This document shows positions 11,550 through 22,623 of a DNA stretch of 64,000 bases, in pieces. The position numbers and the translations under genes were made by a program. The first letter of the stretch is position 1, and each line of letters begins with the position of its first letter. The notes under the pieces were generated by a model. It saw nothing but the letters and a program-made list of their open reading frames with translations, made no database searches and was not told the origin of the DNA. Source of the stretch: Entrophospora sp. SA101 (Eukaryota; Glomeromycota; Glomeromycetes; Entrophosporales; Entrophosporaceae); the NCBI GenBank assembly GCA_958430865.1, contig CAUDNR010002146.1, positions 19,039 through 83,038 on the forward strand. Reading direction: 5' to 3'.

Positions 11550-11775
11550 TATAGATTGGCGTCTAATTGTTTTTGGGTTGTCTAAAGTCAAAATAGTATT
11601 TAGACAAAAAATGTCTAAATGTCTAAATTAATATAAATAGTAATAATAATAATGATTTGCTTTAACTAAAAGTCACGTGGATATACACAAAATATCCACA
11701 AAGTTCATTTAAATGTCTATATTAATCTATATTTTTGACATTGTCTAAATAATTTACTTTAGACGCCCATCTATA
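11550..11775. mobile_element. MITE with 17-bp terminal inverted repeats, copy 1
   Basis: Left end 'tatagattggcgtctaa' and right end, reversed, 'tatagatgggcgtctaa' match at 16 of 17 positions. The ~226-bp element has no coding capacity and contains repeated 'gtctaaat' subterminal motifs. It is flanked by TATA-like bases, so the target duplication is ambiguous (TA or TATA). Counterpart at 43459-43684. Confidence 0.75.
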
Positions 11776-12513
11776 ATCAATACCAATTCAAATTCCGGTT
11801 TAACAGCGGGTTTTCAACAAAATTAAGTAAAAATTTTTTATGTCAATGACGAAAGAATTGATAGTGCTGTACTTCAACTTTAATTGTTCAATAGTAATAC
11901 CAATAAAATTTTCAATTTGAATACCATAATCATCATCATAATAATCGTTCAAATGTCCTAATAATTCGCAAATCATTAGAAATACTTTAAAAGTAGATGA
12001 TATTTTACAAGAAATAGCGAAATTCAGAAGTGCCGTATTTGTGCGGCCACATATGGTGGGATTGGAAAAACTTCAACTGGTACTTTTAAAAATTATATCT
12101 GATGAAGATGATAGTAATGATGTCTAAAATAGCTTTAATTACTGGAGCAAATATTTTTTTTTTTTTTTATTTTAAGAAATAAAACAAAATTATAAAACTA
12201 CGGTTCAAACCGCGATGGTAAACCACCGGTCGGTGCGGTTCACTGGGATCCCAACTCAATATTAATATCATCAGAAAACTTTTTCGTCGTAATATTATAC
12301 TTGTAAGATATAATATATGCATAGTTTTACGTAATAGTTACTTACATCTGAATATAATACGATTGTTAATATTTATTAGGAAGGGTAATATCTGCATATT
12401 TCGCAATTTTACTATAATTTAGTTTAAGGAATAAAATAAACCAAATGAAAAAAATGAAAAGATAAGGTACTGTAATATATATATATGTGAATAAATTTAT
12501 AATGGTGGCTAAA
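11776..12513. other. Intergenic with a solo transposon end
   Basis: At 12195-12250 'caccggtcggtgcggttcac' plus 'tgggatccca' resembles a hAT-type subterminal region, but no partner end was found. No gene seen. Counterpart at 43685-44422. Confidence 0.4.
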
Positions 12514-13280
12514 TTAATCATCCATATACAATTTATCAACTTCATCAATTCTTTCAACATATTTTCCTTTATTATCACTATAATCTAATGTGTGTTAATA
12601 AATCATCATTAATAAATCTCCAGCTTTATATGTTCCATCTAATTTATTTTGAGCAAAATCTGTTAGTAATAAATTATTAATTATTAATCTATTAATAATG
12701 AGATAGGATTTCTATTCGAATAAAATTTGTTTAATTTGTTATGAATTTGAGTATTCAAAATAATCAATGATTTGAATAAAATGATAATTCGACGAATGAA
12801 ACAAACGATTTGAATAAGAATTTGTATTATAAATAGAAACTCTAATCAAATTATAATTCTCCTTTATTAAAATCAATATTTAAAAAAAAGAGGATTAAAA
12901 TCAAGATTATTCAATGAACTATCGTTACTTGCATAACCTTTTAAGTTTTTAATTTTAGTAATTTCGTTATCTAATATTCTACTTGTATGATGTGTTAATG
13001 GATGTAATTTGTGTACTTGTTGTGAATTATTAATAATAATACTATTACTAATACTATTATTACTATTAATATTATTAAGAATTTCTAGTTTACTTTTAAC
13101 AAAATCATAAAGCTCCCTAATAATTGGTCTTTTTGATTGATCTTCATCATAACACCTCTGCATAATAATCATCAGGAATTTCTGGTAATATTAGTGGTTG
13201 TAAACCCTACACATATATCAATCATTAAACAATGACTATGAGCTCTATTGTAAAATGGCGAATGGCCTGCAAATATTTCA
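12514..13280 (-). pseudogene. Kinase pseudogene, C-terminal part only (copy 1)
   Basis: Paralogous to 6657-8215. It retains 'EIFAGHSPFYNRAHSHC', then a frame change, 'LQPLILPEIPDDYY', another frame change and 'QSKRPIIRELYDFVKSKLE'. The separate last exon (12514-12584) reads to 'RIDEVDKLYMDD'. Homology to the intact kinase stops abruptly at about 13279 within the codons for 'EIF', so the N-lobe and catalytic loop are missing. It cannot encode a kinase. Confidence 0.8.
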
Positions 13281-13420
13281 GTATATTGCTTTGCAAGCTT
13301 CATAGATCTTGTCTTCAATACTTTAATTCCATCAAACCTACCTATATAACATTGAATAATTTATACAAATTGCTTTGCAACTTTAATTCCATCAAACCCG
13401 CCTATATAGGTGTGGAAGAT
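13281..13420. repeat. Short imperfect tandem repeat
   Basis: 'attccatcaaacctacctat' and 'attccatcaaacccgcctat' occur about 70 bp apart, each preceded by a 'ttgctttgcaa' motif. Two units only. Counterpart at 45190-45329. Confidence 0.6.
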
Positions 13421-13872
13421 TTTTTCTAGTTACGCGCACAGTTTCTGGTTACGCACACAGCCTTTGAATCTAACTAAAATGGATCATTTTGGAATTTTTA
13501 TTAATTATTATTATCTTATCATTATAATTTTTATATATTACCTTTTGAAAATTTTATAACTAGCTGTAATGATGGTTTTCCTATTCATTGAAAATAAAAC
13601 TGTTAGATTCATTATTCTCATGGTACAATCCTATTGAAATAGTAATAGGCTACTTAACTTTTAAGCAATTCTATTATAGTGTTGCTATGATGGTTTCATT
13701 AATTAATAATAATATTATTATTTAGAAAGTAGTAATAACCTTATAAATAACTATAATCAGTCCTTTATAATTAAAAACAAAAATTTTCTAACACGACCTT
13801 CCAAGTGGTTATAAGCAACTTTGTCAAGAAATGATTACTTGAATAGAAGTCAGAGTTAAGTAATTAAGTAAT

Positions 13873-14505
13873 ATGGAAGAATTGCTTTATACAGTTCTGA
13901 ACTTAGATGAGTGAAATAAAGATGAAACCTGCGATTTTTGCCCTAACTTTAACAAAAGGAATAAAGCAGTTTCTCAAATTAGAACTCGTAATAAGGTAAG
14001 TCATAGGATAGTTGATAATGCTTGTGCTTGCGAAGATTGTAAGGATAAATTTGAGAATGATGAACTACCCAAATGTGAAAAGTGTGGTGAGTTAAAAACT
14101 AGAATGAGTTTTCATTATAATTGCTCTGAAAACAATGAGAAATGGTTGCCAGTCTTGCCCCACGAGGAAAGAGCATCCACTAGATATGAACGATAAATAA
14201 ACTCTTTACGAGAAGAGTTAACCACCACTGAGGAAGCACTAGAGATTGAAAGAGAAGTAGTTAAATTTCAAGAAAAATCAGAAGAGTGAAGCAAAAAGCA
14301 AAAACGGGAATTATTAGATCAAATTAAGCAATTAGAAGCAGAAAATGAAAAACTAAAAGGCTTAACTAATCAAGAATTAATCAAAGAAATCAATGAGTTA
14401 AAAGTTCAATTAGCACAATTACAACAACAAAATGGTCAGTTAGTTGCTCAAATTGAAGTTAAAGAAACTAAAAAATGACCTTGATTGAAAATAAAAGGTA
14501 ATTAA
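13873..14505 (+). pseudogene. Fossil gene with TGA as Trp, probably of Mollicutes origin (copy 1)
   Basis: From ATG 13873 a single phase runs 211 codons to TAA 14503 if TGA is read as Trp. TGA falls at 13912, 14287, 14476 and 14482, and there is one TGG. One in-frame TAA (14194) sits where CAA (Gln) would fit and the phase continues unbroken beyond it. Residues ~19-81 hold several Cys pairs (CDFC, CACEDC, CEKC), suggesting a zinc-ribbon-like head. From residue ~109 to the end is a Lys/Glu/Gln-rich heptad-like coiled coil (for example 'QIKQLEAENEKLKGL'). TGA positions give sensible contexts such as Glu-Glu-Trp-Ser and Lys-Lys-Trp-Pro-Trp-Leu. Codon-level continuity across five standard stops is unlikely by chance. 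Mollicutes use TGA=Trp and live inside arbuscular mycorrhizal fungi, which makes transfer from such an endobacterium likely; fungal mitochondrial DNA is the alternative. No homologue name can be given. Confidence 0.7.
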
Positions 14506-14543
14506 AAATTAACAGTTGAAAAAAAAGTAATTATTTGTTTTAG

Positions 14544-14792
14544 TTATTCTGCCAGTTTTCTTTTTTTTCTTGATTCTTTACTAGAATTATCTAATACTCT
14601 TTTGAGAACTCTTTCCTCTTGATAAATTTCATAGGTAATTCTTTCTTTGTCTAAATATATTTGCAAAGGTTTGGTATCTGCTAATTTAAAAATGTAAGGA
14701 GCAATTTTTTCACCTTGTTCCTTTTTCAAAATACTTCTAATGGTGCTGTAATTTTTGGGTTCCATGGTAGACTTAATGTAAATGAGTTTCAT
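14544..14792 (-). CDS. Hybrid unknown reading frame next to the TGA=Trp fossil (copy 1)
   Basis: Minus-strand frame from Met at 14792 (or further up at 14810) to TAA at 14544. Its first ~20 codons lie in the dispersed host repeat (14732-14955), reading 'MKLIYIKSTMEPKNYSTIRS'. The remaining ~62 codons ('KKEQGEKIAPYIFKLADTKP' and on to 'SRKKRKLAE') have no counterpart in the other repeat member. They converge on the TGA=Trp fossil with 38 bp between stops. The Lys/Glu-rich, Trp-free tail may be the 3' end of a second foreign gene fused by insertion to repeat sequence. No function recognised. Confidence 0.35.
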   Translation of the reverse strand: MKLIYIKSTMEPKNYSTIRSILKKEQGEKIAPYIFKLADTKPLQIYLDKERITYEIYQEERVLKRVLDNSSKESRKKRKLAE

Positions 14793-14955
14793 ATTAACTA
14801 TTTTTATCACTTAAGATAACAAATGGGATATTATAAAACTGTTAATTATGATCACACATTACAAATGACTAAATTTTGATCCCTGAAATCCTTGGTTAAT
14901 ACCAATGTTCACTTTGTCTGGTTTTGTTGCAGCATGCCCATATTATTTGCTTTAG
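14732..14955. repeat. Dispersed repeat, member B
   Basis: Homologous to 655-960 from 'tacttctaat' onward through 'gcatgcccatatta'. Part of its middle ('atccctgaaatccttggt') recurs near 28575, so at least three places share it. The homology to member A begins abruptly at 14732. Confidence 0.6.
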
Positions 14956-14959
14956 TGTT

Positions 14960-15996
14960 ATTAACTTTATTATTATTATTATAGCAGACATAAGAATTGT
15001 TCATTATTCGAAAGAAATTTTTATTAATCATTAAATGACAACATACTGACACTTTTTGCTGGTCCTAATTCTTTCAATCAAATTACTTTGTGAAAAAATT
15101 TCCTGAATATTGACGTTTGTCTTTGTGAATATACAAGCAATGGAAATTGTGGTAATTAAATTAACATTAATCGAGGCTTTTATTATATACATACATACAT
15201 ATATATATACCTACCTGTGAATTTATTATTTGTAAAGTCAATGGCTTCAACAAAATCATTTTTTTATGATTAGGACATTTAAATAAAGATGGGATTAAAC
15301 ATAATGCAGCTAGTGTTAAAATACTAGCTATAGTTGCAACTAATTATGTAAAGCTAGCTAGTTCTAACTGCATAATTTATTGAAAAAAATAAAATAAATT
15401 TTTTATGGACGAAGAAAGTTAAACCATAAAGGAGCTATACCGCTAAATTTGCTAGCTCGTTTTACAGACCTTTTTTTTTTTATTGCTTTAATTCATTGTA
15501 TACGAAGTATTTAATAATAATTATGTATATATATATACATTTGGTAATCGTAAACACTAACAAATTCGCGTGGATTGGTATGCTATGCAATCATACGCGA
15601 TATTGGATGTTATAATGGTTAAACCTGGAATGTCTACTTGGAGATGCAACCACTAGCTATTTATCAAGTTTCTGGTGAATTTGGAGACAAAAGTTTTTGA
15701 TCTTAAAGTTGCAGTATTTGAAAGTATGAAATCTTTCTTAAAAGCGGGCAAAAGTTATTATTGCTTTTTTAATTAATTTGAATAATTATTTAATTGTAAT
15801 TTTATTTTTTGATAGTGATGATAATAATTAATAATTTTTATTATTATTACTACATATGTAGTGCAAATATAATCTTGTACTCTGCAACTTCCTGAATGGT
15901 TGGAGAAAGATGTAAGTTTTTTTTCCTTTCAAATAAGATCTAATGAACTTATGAATCCCGGTAAATGTGAAATTATTATTATATTATCAGATTATA
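14960..15996. other. Intergenic, AT-rich
   Basis: Contains 'agctagctag' motifs near 15270-15460 that may be debris of an inverted-repeat element, and (TA)n near 15190-15210 and 15525. No gene supported; the plus frame at 15900-16148 overlaps the gene on the other strand. Counterpart at 46869-47905. Confidence 0.45.
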
Positions 15997-17420
15997 TTAT
16001 TCACCAACATCTTGAAATTCTCGAGACTCTCTTTCTTCGTTTTCTAAATCTTCAAGTTCTAACAAATAATCAATATCACCAACCACCCAATTCCAATTCA
16101 TTTTTAAATTATCATTTTCATCATTATAATCAAAATTCGTACCCCTAAAAAATTTATTATTATTAAAATAATTATTATCATTGTCACTATCATCTATATT
16201 CTTTCTTCTTTTTTCATCTGATTTAAAATAAATTTCTGATGGTGAATCAAAATAGGGCGTTTCAAATCTAAATAATACAATTCTTCTTGATTGATCATTT
16301 ATCAAGTCTACGTTATCTTTTGTTTTTAAAATATAATCAACATCAGCATCTACCTCTACATCCACCTTAAATTTTATTCCTTCTTCAACACTTTTTAATG
16401 TTCTAAGTCTTGCTTCATTAAATGTTGTCGACGATGATGATGTATTAGTGTTTTCATCTTTTGATGATGATTGTTTGACACCTAATTTAATTGTCATCCA
16501 TTCAAAAATAAAACCATCGTCTTTATTTTTATTTTTGTTATTATCTGAATATAATTCTGAAGCTCCAGTGTTTAACCAAATATCACGTATATTTAAATTA
16601 TAAATTTTTGATAATTTTATTTTTATTGTGGATTTCTCGGTTGATAATTTATCAAGTTCAGTAATATAACGATTATATAATCTTGGAGTAAACATATTTT
16701 CTAATTGCTCCCGATTAGATGGACTTGAAAGTGATGCACATATCTGTTGTACAGCTAACGATGCTATACATTTTTTAAAAAAAAATTAGATAATTTTACT
16801 GTATACAATTTTTTTTTTAAGAATGATTTGATTATTATTACCGCCTAACATGAATTCGTCAGGAAAATAAGTTTCCGGTAGTAATCGTCTTAGAAATCTT
16901 ATAACGAACCATTTACATAATTTATGTTGTAACTCTAAAGGTAAAAGATTTGCTAATAAAATTCTTTTAAATTCTGCCGTATGATATGGATATTGTATTA
17001 TTCTAGGTGGTTGATCATTATAAAGCCAAGCTATTATTAAAAATGACAATAGTTGTTTTTTACATGATGTATATAAAAGACGTTTTGTTCTAAAGAACTA
17101 TAATTATAATTACATTTACATTTATTACTGCTTAAAAATATTTAATACATACGAAAATTAATTGAAGATCCAGTTTTATCAGGTGGGGGTAAATTTTCAA
17201 TTGGTGAGTTTATAAAGGGCGGTGGTTTTGGTAAAGGATCTTCAGGTGGACCTGGAGGTGTAGGAGGTGGTGGTGTCAGTGAAGGAGAAGTATAAGAAAG
17301 TCGAGTACTTGTATTAAAGTAGGCTATTTGATGATTTATTTGAAAAATTGATCTTTTGTTGTAGTTTTTTAAACATTGCAAATTATCTTTATAAATGTTT
17401 GTTAATATTTTTTTATTCAT
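15997..17420 (-). CDS. Mitochondrial Tim44/MAIP1-like protein (copy 1)
   Basis: Exons (minus): 17149-17420, 16842-17089 and 15997-16763, with matching phases; about 428 aa. The chosen start (MNKKILTN, 17420) follows a poly-T tract; an upstream in-frame Met adds only 14 residues. The N-terminus is basic and Asn/Ser-rich without acidic residues until ~25, fitting a mitochondrial presequence. A Pro-rich stretch follows ('PPPPTPPGPPEDPLPKPPP'). Exon 2 has one hydrophobic segment (LLSFLIIAWLY) and then 'LCKWFVIRFLRRLLPETYF'. Exon 3 carries 'ASLAVQQICASLSS' and ends near 'WNWVVGDIDYLLELEDLE'. The order of a hydrophobic segment, a 'KWF-R-F' motif, a Tim44-like fold region and a 'W-V-DID-LLELE' ending resembles MAIP1 (m-AAA protease-interacting protein) and Tim44-domain proteins of the inner membrane. 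The acidic Asp/Asn-rich insert is unusual. Family assignment is by pattern only. Confidence 0.6.
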
Positions 17421-17462
17421 TTTTTTTTTTTTTTTAAAGATCAATGTTGGTTGATTTATCAA

Positions 17463-18145
17463 CCCCTTTCCACGTGATCTCCTCTTTCATGTGCAAGGCT
17501 TATTATTGGTGATTAACAAGTGTTACCCAGTTAAACATATCATATTCTGCCACAACTAAAATAACAGCAGAGGTAATCCCAATCCAGGTTGGCCTAGCAT
17601 TATTATTTCTTGCACAAGCACCAAATGCCTTCTGTTTTATTAATTTTCGATTTCCATTGCAAACGACACCAGCGACGTTCACCATAGAGATCAAGGATTA
17701 TGTCGAGACATAAGATAGGTAAGAGCCATATTCATAGACATTAACGACAGCAGACGTCAGAATTCCTAAATTTGATTAGGTAGAGAAGGGTATATAAATA
17801 TGATGATTTCTATAAATTAATTCGTGGATCGCGAACCATTACTATTACTAAGCCAAGTTCTTCGTCACCTATTTAAGAGGGTGAGTGGGTAAACAAGTTT
17901 CTCTCAACCTTCCACGATTTTTTTGAAAAAAAAGATATGTATCTCGTTTATAACCCCCTTGTTTATCATTTAAATCTCACAGATGAACTGGAATGGATTT
18001 CCCTATATATATAAACTTTACCTCATTTATATCCCAATTGAGTCATATCCCTATCCCCAAATTTTTGGCATATCCCAATTTTAACCTTATTTGTACATGA
18101 CGTGTAAGGGAAATTAGGTATCTATATATACCATTGAATCCACCT
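17463..18145. other. Intergenic; one doubtful frame and transposon flank
   Basis: A minus frame at 17503-17694 ('KQKAFGACARNNNARPTWIG') extends upstream past a stop with protein-like residues, so it may be a small decayed gene, but nothing is recognised. From about 17980 'tatatccc' motifs recur and are mirrored near 18480-18500, suggesting the flank of the pogo-like remnant that follows. Counterpart at 49372-50054. Confidence 0.4.
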
Positions 18146-18149
18146 ACTG

Positions 18150-18421
18150 ATGAAATATTATTGAAGATATTCTTGTTTCAGAAGGTGCTTGGTAACCTGA
18201 ACATGTTGAAGTGGGAATGGGAGTGTAAGAAAACACGAGTGAAAAAGAACCAGTTATTTCTATAGAAGAAGGAAGGAAAGCATTTGAAACTGCAAATAAA
18301 TTCTTAGAACAACAAGAATTTGCTACAGGAAAAGATGTTAGGTATGTTGGTGAATCAATAAAACGTTTAAATAATTCTGTAGATAAAAGCAAAACTCCAA
18401 TCTTTGTTGACCGAATTCATT
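18150..18421 (+). pseudogene. C-terminal remnant of a pogo/Tigger-type transposase (copy 1)
   Basis: One phase with two internal stops reads 'NIIEDILVSEGAW', then 'VISIEEGRKAFETANKFLEQ', and ends 'KSKTPIFVDRIH' before TAA. An acidic tail followed by 'A-ETA-KFLEQQ' is the usual C-terminal layout after the DDE domain of pogo-like transposases in these fungi. The catalytic domain is absent. Counterpart at 50059-50330. Confidence 0.55.
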
Positions 18422-18586
18422 AAATATTAAAAGTTTTGAAACTTCAAAATCACGTGAAATGATCAACTGTTTGAGCTATATCCCGAAGGGGGATATAAAA
18501 GAGGTTTATATTCCTAGTGGTATTATTATTCCCGGCTAATATATATATACTAATACTAATTCTAATACTAACACCCTGTTTATTTG

Positions 18587-18869
18587 CGCTCCCGTTACAA
18601 TATAGTGGACTAATGTTCACTCCATTTATGATGAACTAGACACACGATGCAAGCATCTACGAATGTATAATTGATAATTGAAGATATTAGGAATAAATCA
18701 AAATTATGAAAAAGAACAAATTGAAAACCACGAGACGTAAATCTAATAATAATAATGATCAAGGAAATGCTTCTTAAAGAAATTTTCAGCACTAGATTAA
18801 GAATTTTGTGAAAGTATGAAATGTTGGAAATTTTATTTCGAATAGGATGATCGCATGGTAACGGGAGCG
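18587..18869. mobile_element. MITE with 12-bp inverted repeats (copy 1)
   Basis: 'cgctcccgttac' at 18587-18598 is mirrored exactly by 'gtaacgggagcg' at 18858-18869. The length is 283 bp, with no coding. No clear target-site duplication was found. Counterpart at 50496-50778. Confidence 0.65.
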
Positions 18870-18995
18870 AAGAAAATGAATATAATCTTCCTAGAAAACT
18901 CGATCTCTTATTGTTTTTTACAGTTGTTAACTGAGAAAATGCGCATATAAAGTTAGTTTATCTTTCCAGAATTCAAGTGTTTATTTTTAAATTAC

Positions 18996-19490
18996 AGTAA
19001 CATCTATATAATGAACCTCATTTAACCGAAAGTACATTTATACCAAAATCTATTGGGATTTATTTTTCATATTAATATGAATACTCGCTCATTATACTGG
19101 TATAACCAAAGTCTATATTAATATTAAATTTACCTCACTACACCGAAACACGTGATCACAAAAATGAATTCTTTGATATGATTGGTGGGTGAACAATCTA
19201 ATGACATTGTCAGATTCTGATGAGTAAGAGAACTTTGTATTACTTATATAGCGAGGCTCTTTTGTTTTTGGAGCAACAAGATGATGAATTTGGAATTACA
19301 AATAGATTTATATCAGTTGTTTGTGGAATTCTTAGAATATGTAAATTTAATTTATGCTTGCCGACTATTTTAATGAGTAATTATATTCAATTTCTCTATA
19401 ACGAAATTTGTTAATAAATTCGGTAACGTATAAACCGAAACCTCTCTATAACGAACATGGGTGACGTTTCGTTATATAGAGGCTATACTA
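18996..19490 (+). mobile_element. Degenerate pogo-like element (copy 1)
   Basis: The left part has 'catctatataatgaacctca'. The right part has 'cctctctataacgaacatgg' and a reversed 'cctctatataacgaaacgtc', matching pogo-type ends seen elsewhere in the window. In between, the frame at 19220 reads 'SEALLFLEQQDDEFG', like the tail of a pogo transposase. Ends are too eroded to place exactly. Counterpart at 50905-51399. Confidence 0.45.
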
Positions 19491-19861
19491 TATTTAAAGT
19501 CAACTGAAAAGTTGTTTTATAACTTTAGATTACTTTAATATTTTAGTTATTTAATGTAATCAAATTTAAAATTAATGTGAAAATTTCATTAATTTAATAA
19601 TTATATATATATATATAATATAATAACATTTAAATTTATTATTTAATATTCCAATAAAAATATCATAATAATAATATTTTAGTTGAGCATACATATTTAC
19701 AAAATAAACTATACCAAAAAAAATTATCCTACAAGGGAAAAATTAAAAATCTACCAATCTAATTTTAAACCTTAAAAGATTGATCACACATATTGATAAA
19801 TACAAATTAAAATTACCGCAAAAAAATGCTTTAATTTCAAAAAATGTTTTTTGATGAAGAT
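19491..19861. other. AT-rich 3' flank
   Basis: Short (TA)n near 19600-19620; no gene seen. Probably the 3' flank of the cytochrome b561 gene on the minus strand. Confidence 0.5.
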
Positions 19862-21572
19862 TTATTGTACTTCTGTTGTTAAAAGACCTATTTTAAACAT
19901 TATTAATAAACATAATCAAAAACATATTAATTAGCATTTATAAATAGTCACATAGAAACAAAAGGAAACAAATTTACTTACTTTCAAAATCACCATCATC
20001 TTGACGAACTCCGGTATACAAAACAGTCGAACGTCCAGAATTACGAATTTCACTTTTCCTTCTTCTCCAAAATGCAATTGATAATGTAATGTATGTGATG
20101 ATTAAAACCATTGAATAGATAAAATAGCCACCAATGTATGTTTTAGAAACATTGAAAAGATTAAAACCAATTGGGATTTGTACAAATGCAAGGATGACAA
20201 CAAATCTTCCGAACCACCTTAAACATTTATTTTTATAAATAAATTAATATACGATTATATATGTATATATACTTATATATATAGAATCCTTACCAATGAA
20301 CTTTTGTCCACCAAGGAATAGATTTACGTTCTGGGCTATATAAATGATGATGAATGGCTCCGATTAAAAGTTGAACAGCGAAACAAAATGTTAAAGCACC
20401 TCCAATAACCTAAGTGTAAAATGAATTATTATAATAATAATTAATATTTTAAATTTATTGGATTTTTTTTTTTTTATTAAAAAGAAAAAAAACTTACATG
20501 ATGCCTATTTTCAATATTGAATTTTACACCAGCAAGGTATGTCATCGCTATACCGACAATTGATAATGGTAAAGCACCCAATGTCTGAAGACCCCAATGA
20601 AGAGCAAACCAACGTTTTGGTAAAATATTTCTAGCAAAACGAGCAATAAATATACCACCAGGAACAATAAAACCCCAAGAAACAAACATAATTAAACCAT
20701 GCATGAAAATAAAAGTGTCACGTTCAGAATATGGTAATTTAGTAGTGGTAGTAGTGGTAGTATCAGTGCTGGTAGTGTCTATAGCAATATCAAAACTGCC
20801 AAGTGCATTATGCCTTTCAATTCCCATAGTGTTTGGATCTTCGTCAGGCCGTTCAGCGTCATGGATTGCCCAGATGTAAGTGGTTGAGTCGGTTGTAATT
20901 AAAGAGCCATTGACAGATAATGGACGTCTGAAAAGTACCACCAATTTATTTCCTTGAATGCCACTTGATGGATCTAACATTATATCATGTTGATGCTTTG
21001 TCACTATTGGAACTTCATATCCTTTGGCAATACGTTGCGAAATTATAACACTGCCATTCGCACGAGGCCATGCAATCTAATTAAATAATTAATTAAAGGA
21101 ATAAGTGTTTTAAGAAAAAATCTCTAATATATTATACGAGAAAGAGAGATAATTATCAATGAAAACAAACTTACCACCATATAACTTCCAATCATATTTC
21201 TCCCAATTCCCATTGACATCCATCTATGATTGAACAAATAATTAAATTTAAATCATAAACATCATATAGTATATAGGTTAATACATACCCGACTGTTGAT
21301 GGTGCTTCCATTCGAAATAATGCATAAGTTTCTTTTGGATCAAAAGAAACATTAGGAATTGATACAGTCAAACAAAATTGTGATTCCCTATCACAGTGAA
21401 ATTTTTGTGTAAAAATGCCTACATGAGTTGTTTTTCAAAGAAGAATTAAGATAAGTTTTTTGATTTTTAAAAAATATAATAATACTTTTTTTTATTCGGC
21501 TATTTTACCTTTTAGTATGGTTGCTAAGCCCACTAAAAATGATAATAAAATAATATTTCGTTTAAATATCAT
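19862..21572 (-). CDS. DOMON-cytochrome b561 membrane protein (copy 1)
   Basis: Seven exons (minus): 21509-21572, 21289-21418, 21175-21223, 20498-21076, 20294-20409, 19982-20217 and 19862-19887. All junctions are GT-AG in matching phase; about 399 aa. Exon 1 encodes a signal peptide (MIFKRNIILLSFLVGLATIL). A DOMON domain follows, with 'FHCDRESQFCLTVSIPNVSF' and the Met-rich 'GWMSMGIGRNMIGSYMV' that can supply a haem-iron Met ligand. Then a Thr-rich linker and five to six membrane segments carrying the b561 histidines: 'FIFMHGLIMFVSWG', 'RWFALHWGLQTLG', 'ENRHHVIGG' and 'LIGAIHHHLY'. Such proteins move electrons from the cytosolic side to a secreted haem domain, as in fungal extracellular redox and iron reduction. 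The last tiny exon is inferred from a strong GTAAGT donor; reading through it instead would end two codons later at 19974. Confidence 0.88.
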
Positions 21573-22623
21573 TTTGTTTAATAATTAATAAATAATAATA
21601 AAGTCTGGAATAATAAGTTTGAAAAAAAGAAAAGAAAAAATGAATATTGAAATTGAAAAGAAATTTTGTAAAAGAAAAATAGTAAGGAAGATTTTGATGA
21701 GGCTGTGATGATACTTTTTCTGATGCTTAATAAATAAAAATAAATAAATAGAATTCTCATAATAGTAATTGGAGTGTCACTCACTAATAATCTAAAAATG
21801 TAAAAATCATACTAATTACTCTTTTTTTTTTTCTATGATTCAACCAAATAAATATTAAATTTTACAACGGTAAAAATACTAATTTCTTAAAATATTTTAT
21901 TATGTTACATATATGTTCATATTTTTATTTTATTTTACAAACAAGCCCTATTTTTAAATCATTTTTAAATAATTGAAAGATTAAGAAAAAAAAATCAATC
22001 CAATATTATTTTTTATTGATGAAGTACTGTCAATCTATCAAAACTCTCCATGTTTGAAAATTGCGTGATGAATTGATCAATTTAAGTTTTTTTAAAAATC
22101 TGTTTTTATGGTCATGCAATGTGATTAAAGTTTTGTTTTTTTTTTTTTAAGAAATAAGATTTTATTAAATTCGTCTGAGAACTCTGGATTCAATACTAAT
22201 CCCAACATAGTAAAAATTAAAGGTCTGCCAGCTCGATTATGACTTAGCCACTCTATATGCGCTAGCTACCCACTGTTCAAATCACCAAAAAAGGTAAATA
22301 TGACATTGAGCATAGCCAACCATTACATTAGACAGTCTGATCGTCAACCTGCCACATAAATAAGCCGCAGGTGTGACAATATACACGGATTCATTTGTCA
22401 TTTGTCATTTGTTATTATTTATTATATTATTTATTATTTATTATCCATATCATAGTAGTGTCAAACTTTAACCACCACCATAATCATGTTTAGCATGTTT
22501 AGAATACGTGATTACGCTAATGTAAATTAAAAGCATTTTTTAAAAAGTTTGAATATGTTTTTTTATAACTAAATTATCAATAAAACTTATTTTAACTAGA
22601 TTCAAAATACTGCTACTGGATCA
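21573..22623. other. Divergent intergenic region between cytochrome b561 and RING genes
   Basis: Both flanking genes start here, so their promoters lie within. 'catttgtcatttgtcatttg' style short repeats occur near 22388-22412 and (ATT)n near 22410-22440. No further gene was found. Counterpart at 53482-54532. Confidence 0.55.

Noticed and set aside
13873..13914. Reading the TGA frame as a short standard-code peptide of 13 residues
   Set aside because: Coding character continues in the same phase for about 200 codons beyond the first TGA, so the short peptide is not the real unit.
21578..21784. 68-codon minus frame upstream of the cytochrome b561 start
   Set aside because: A T/A-rich hydrophobic-looking reading of the promoter region, with no conserved features.
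22190..22300. Possible tRNA or tRNA-derived element on the minus strand (box A-like 'gtggctaagtc', hairpin 'ggattagtattgaatcc')
   Set aside because: The would-be T-loop lacks the TTCRA pattern and no acceptor stem closes, so it fails as a tRNA.
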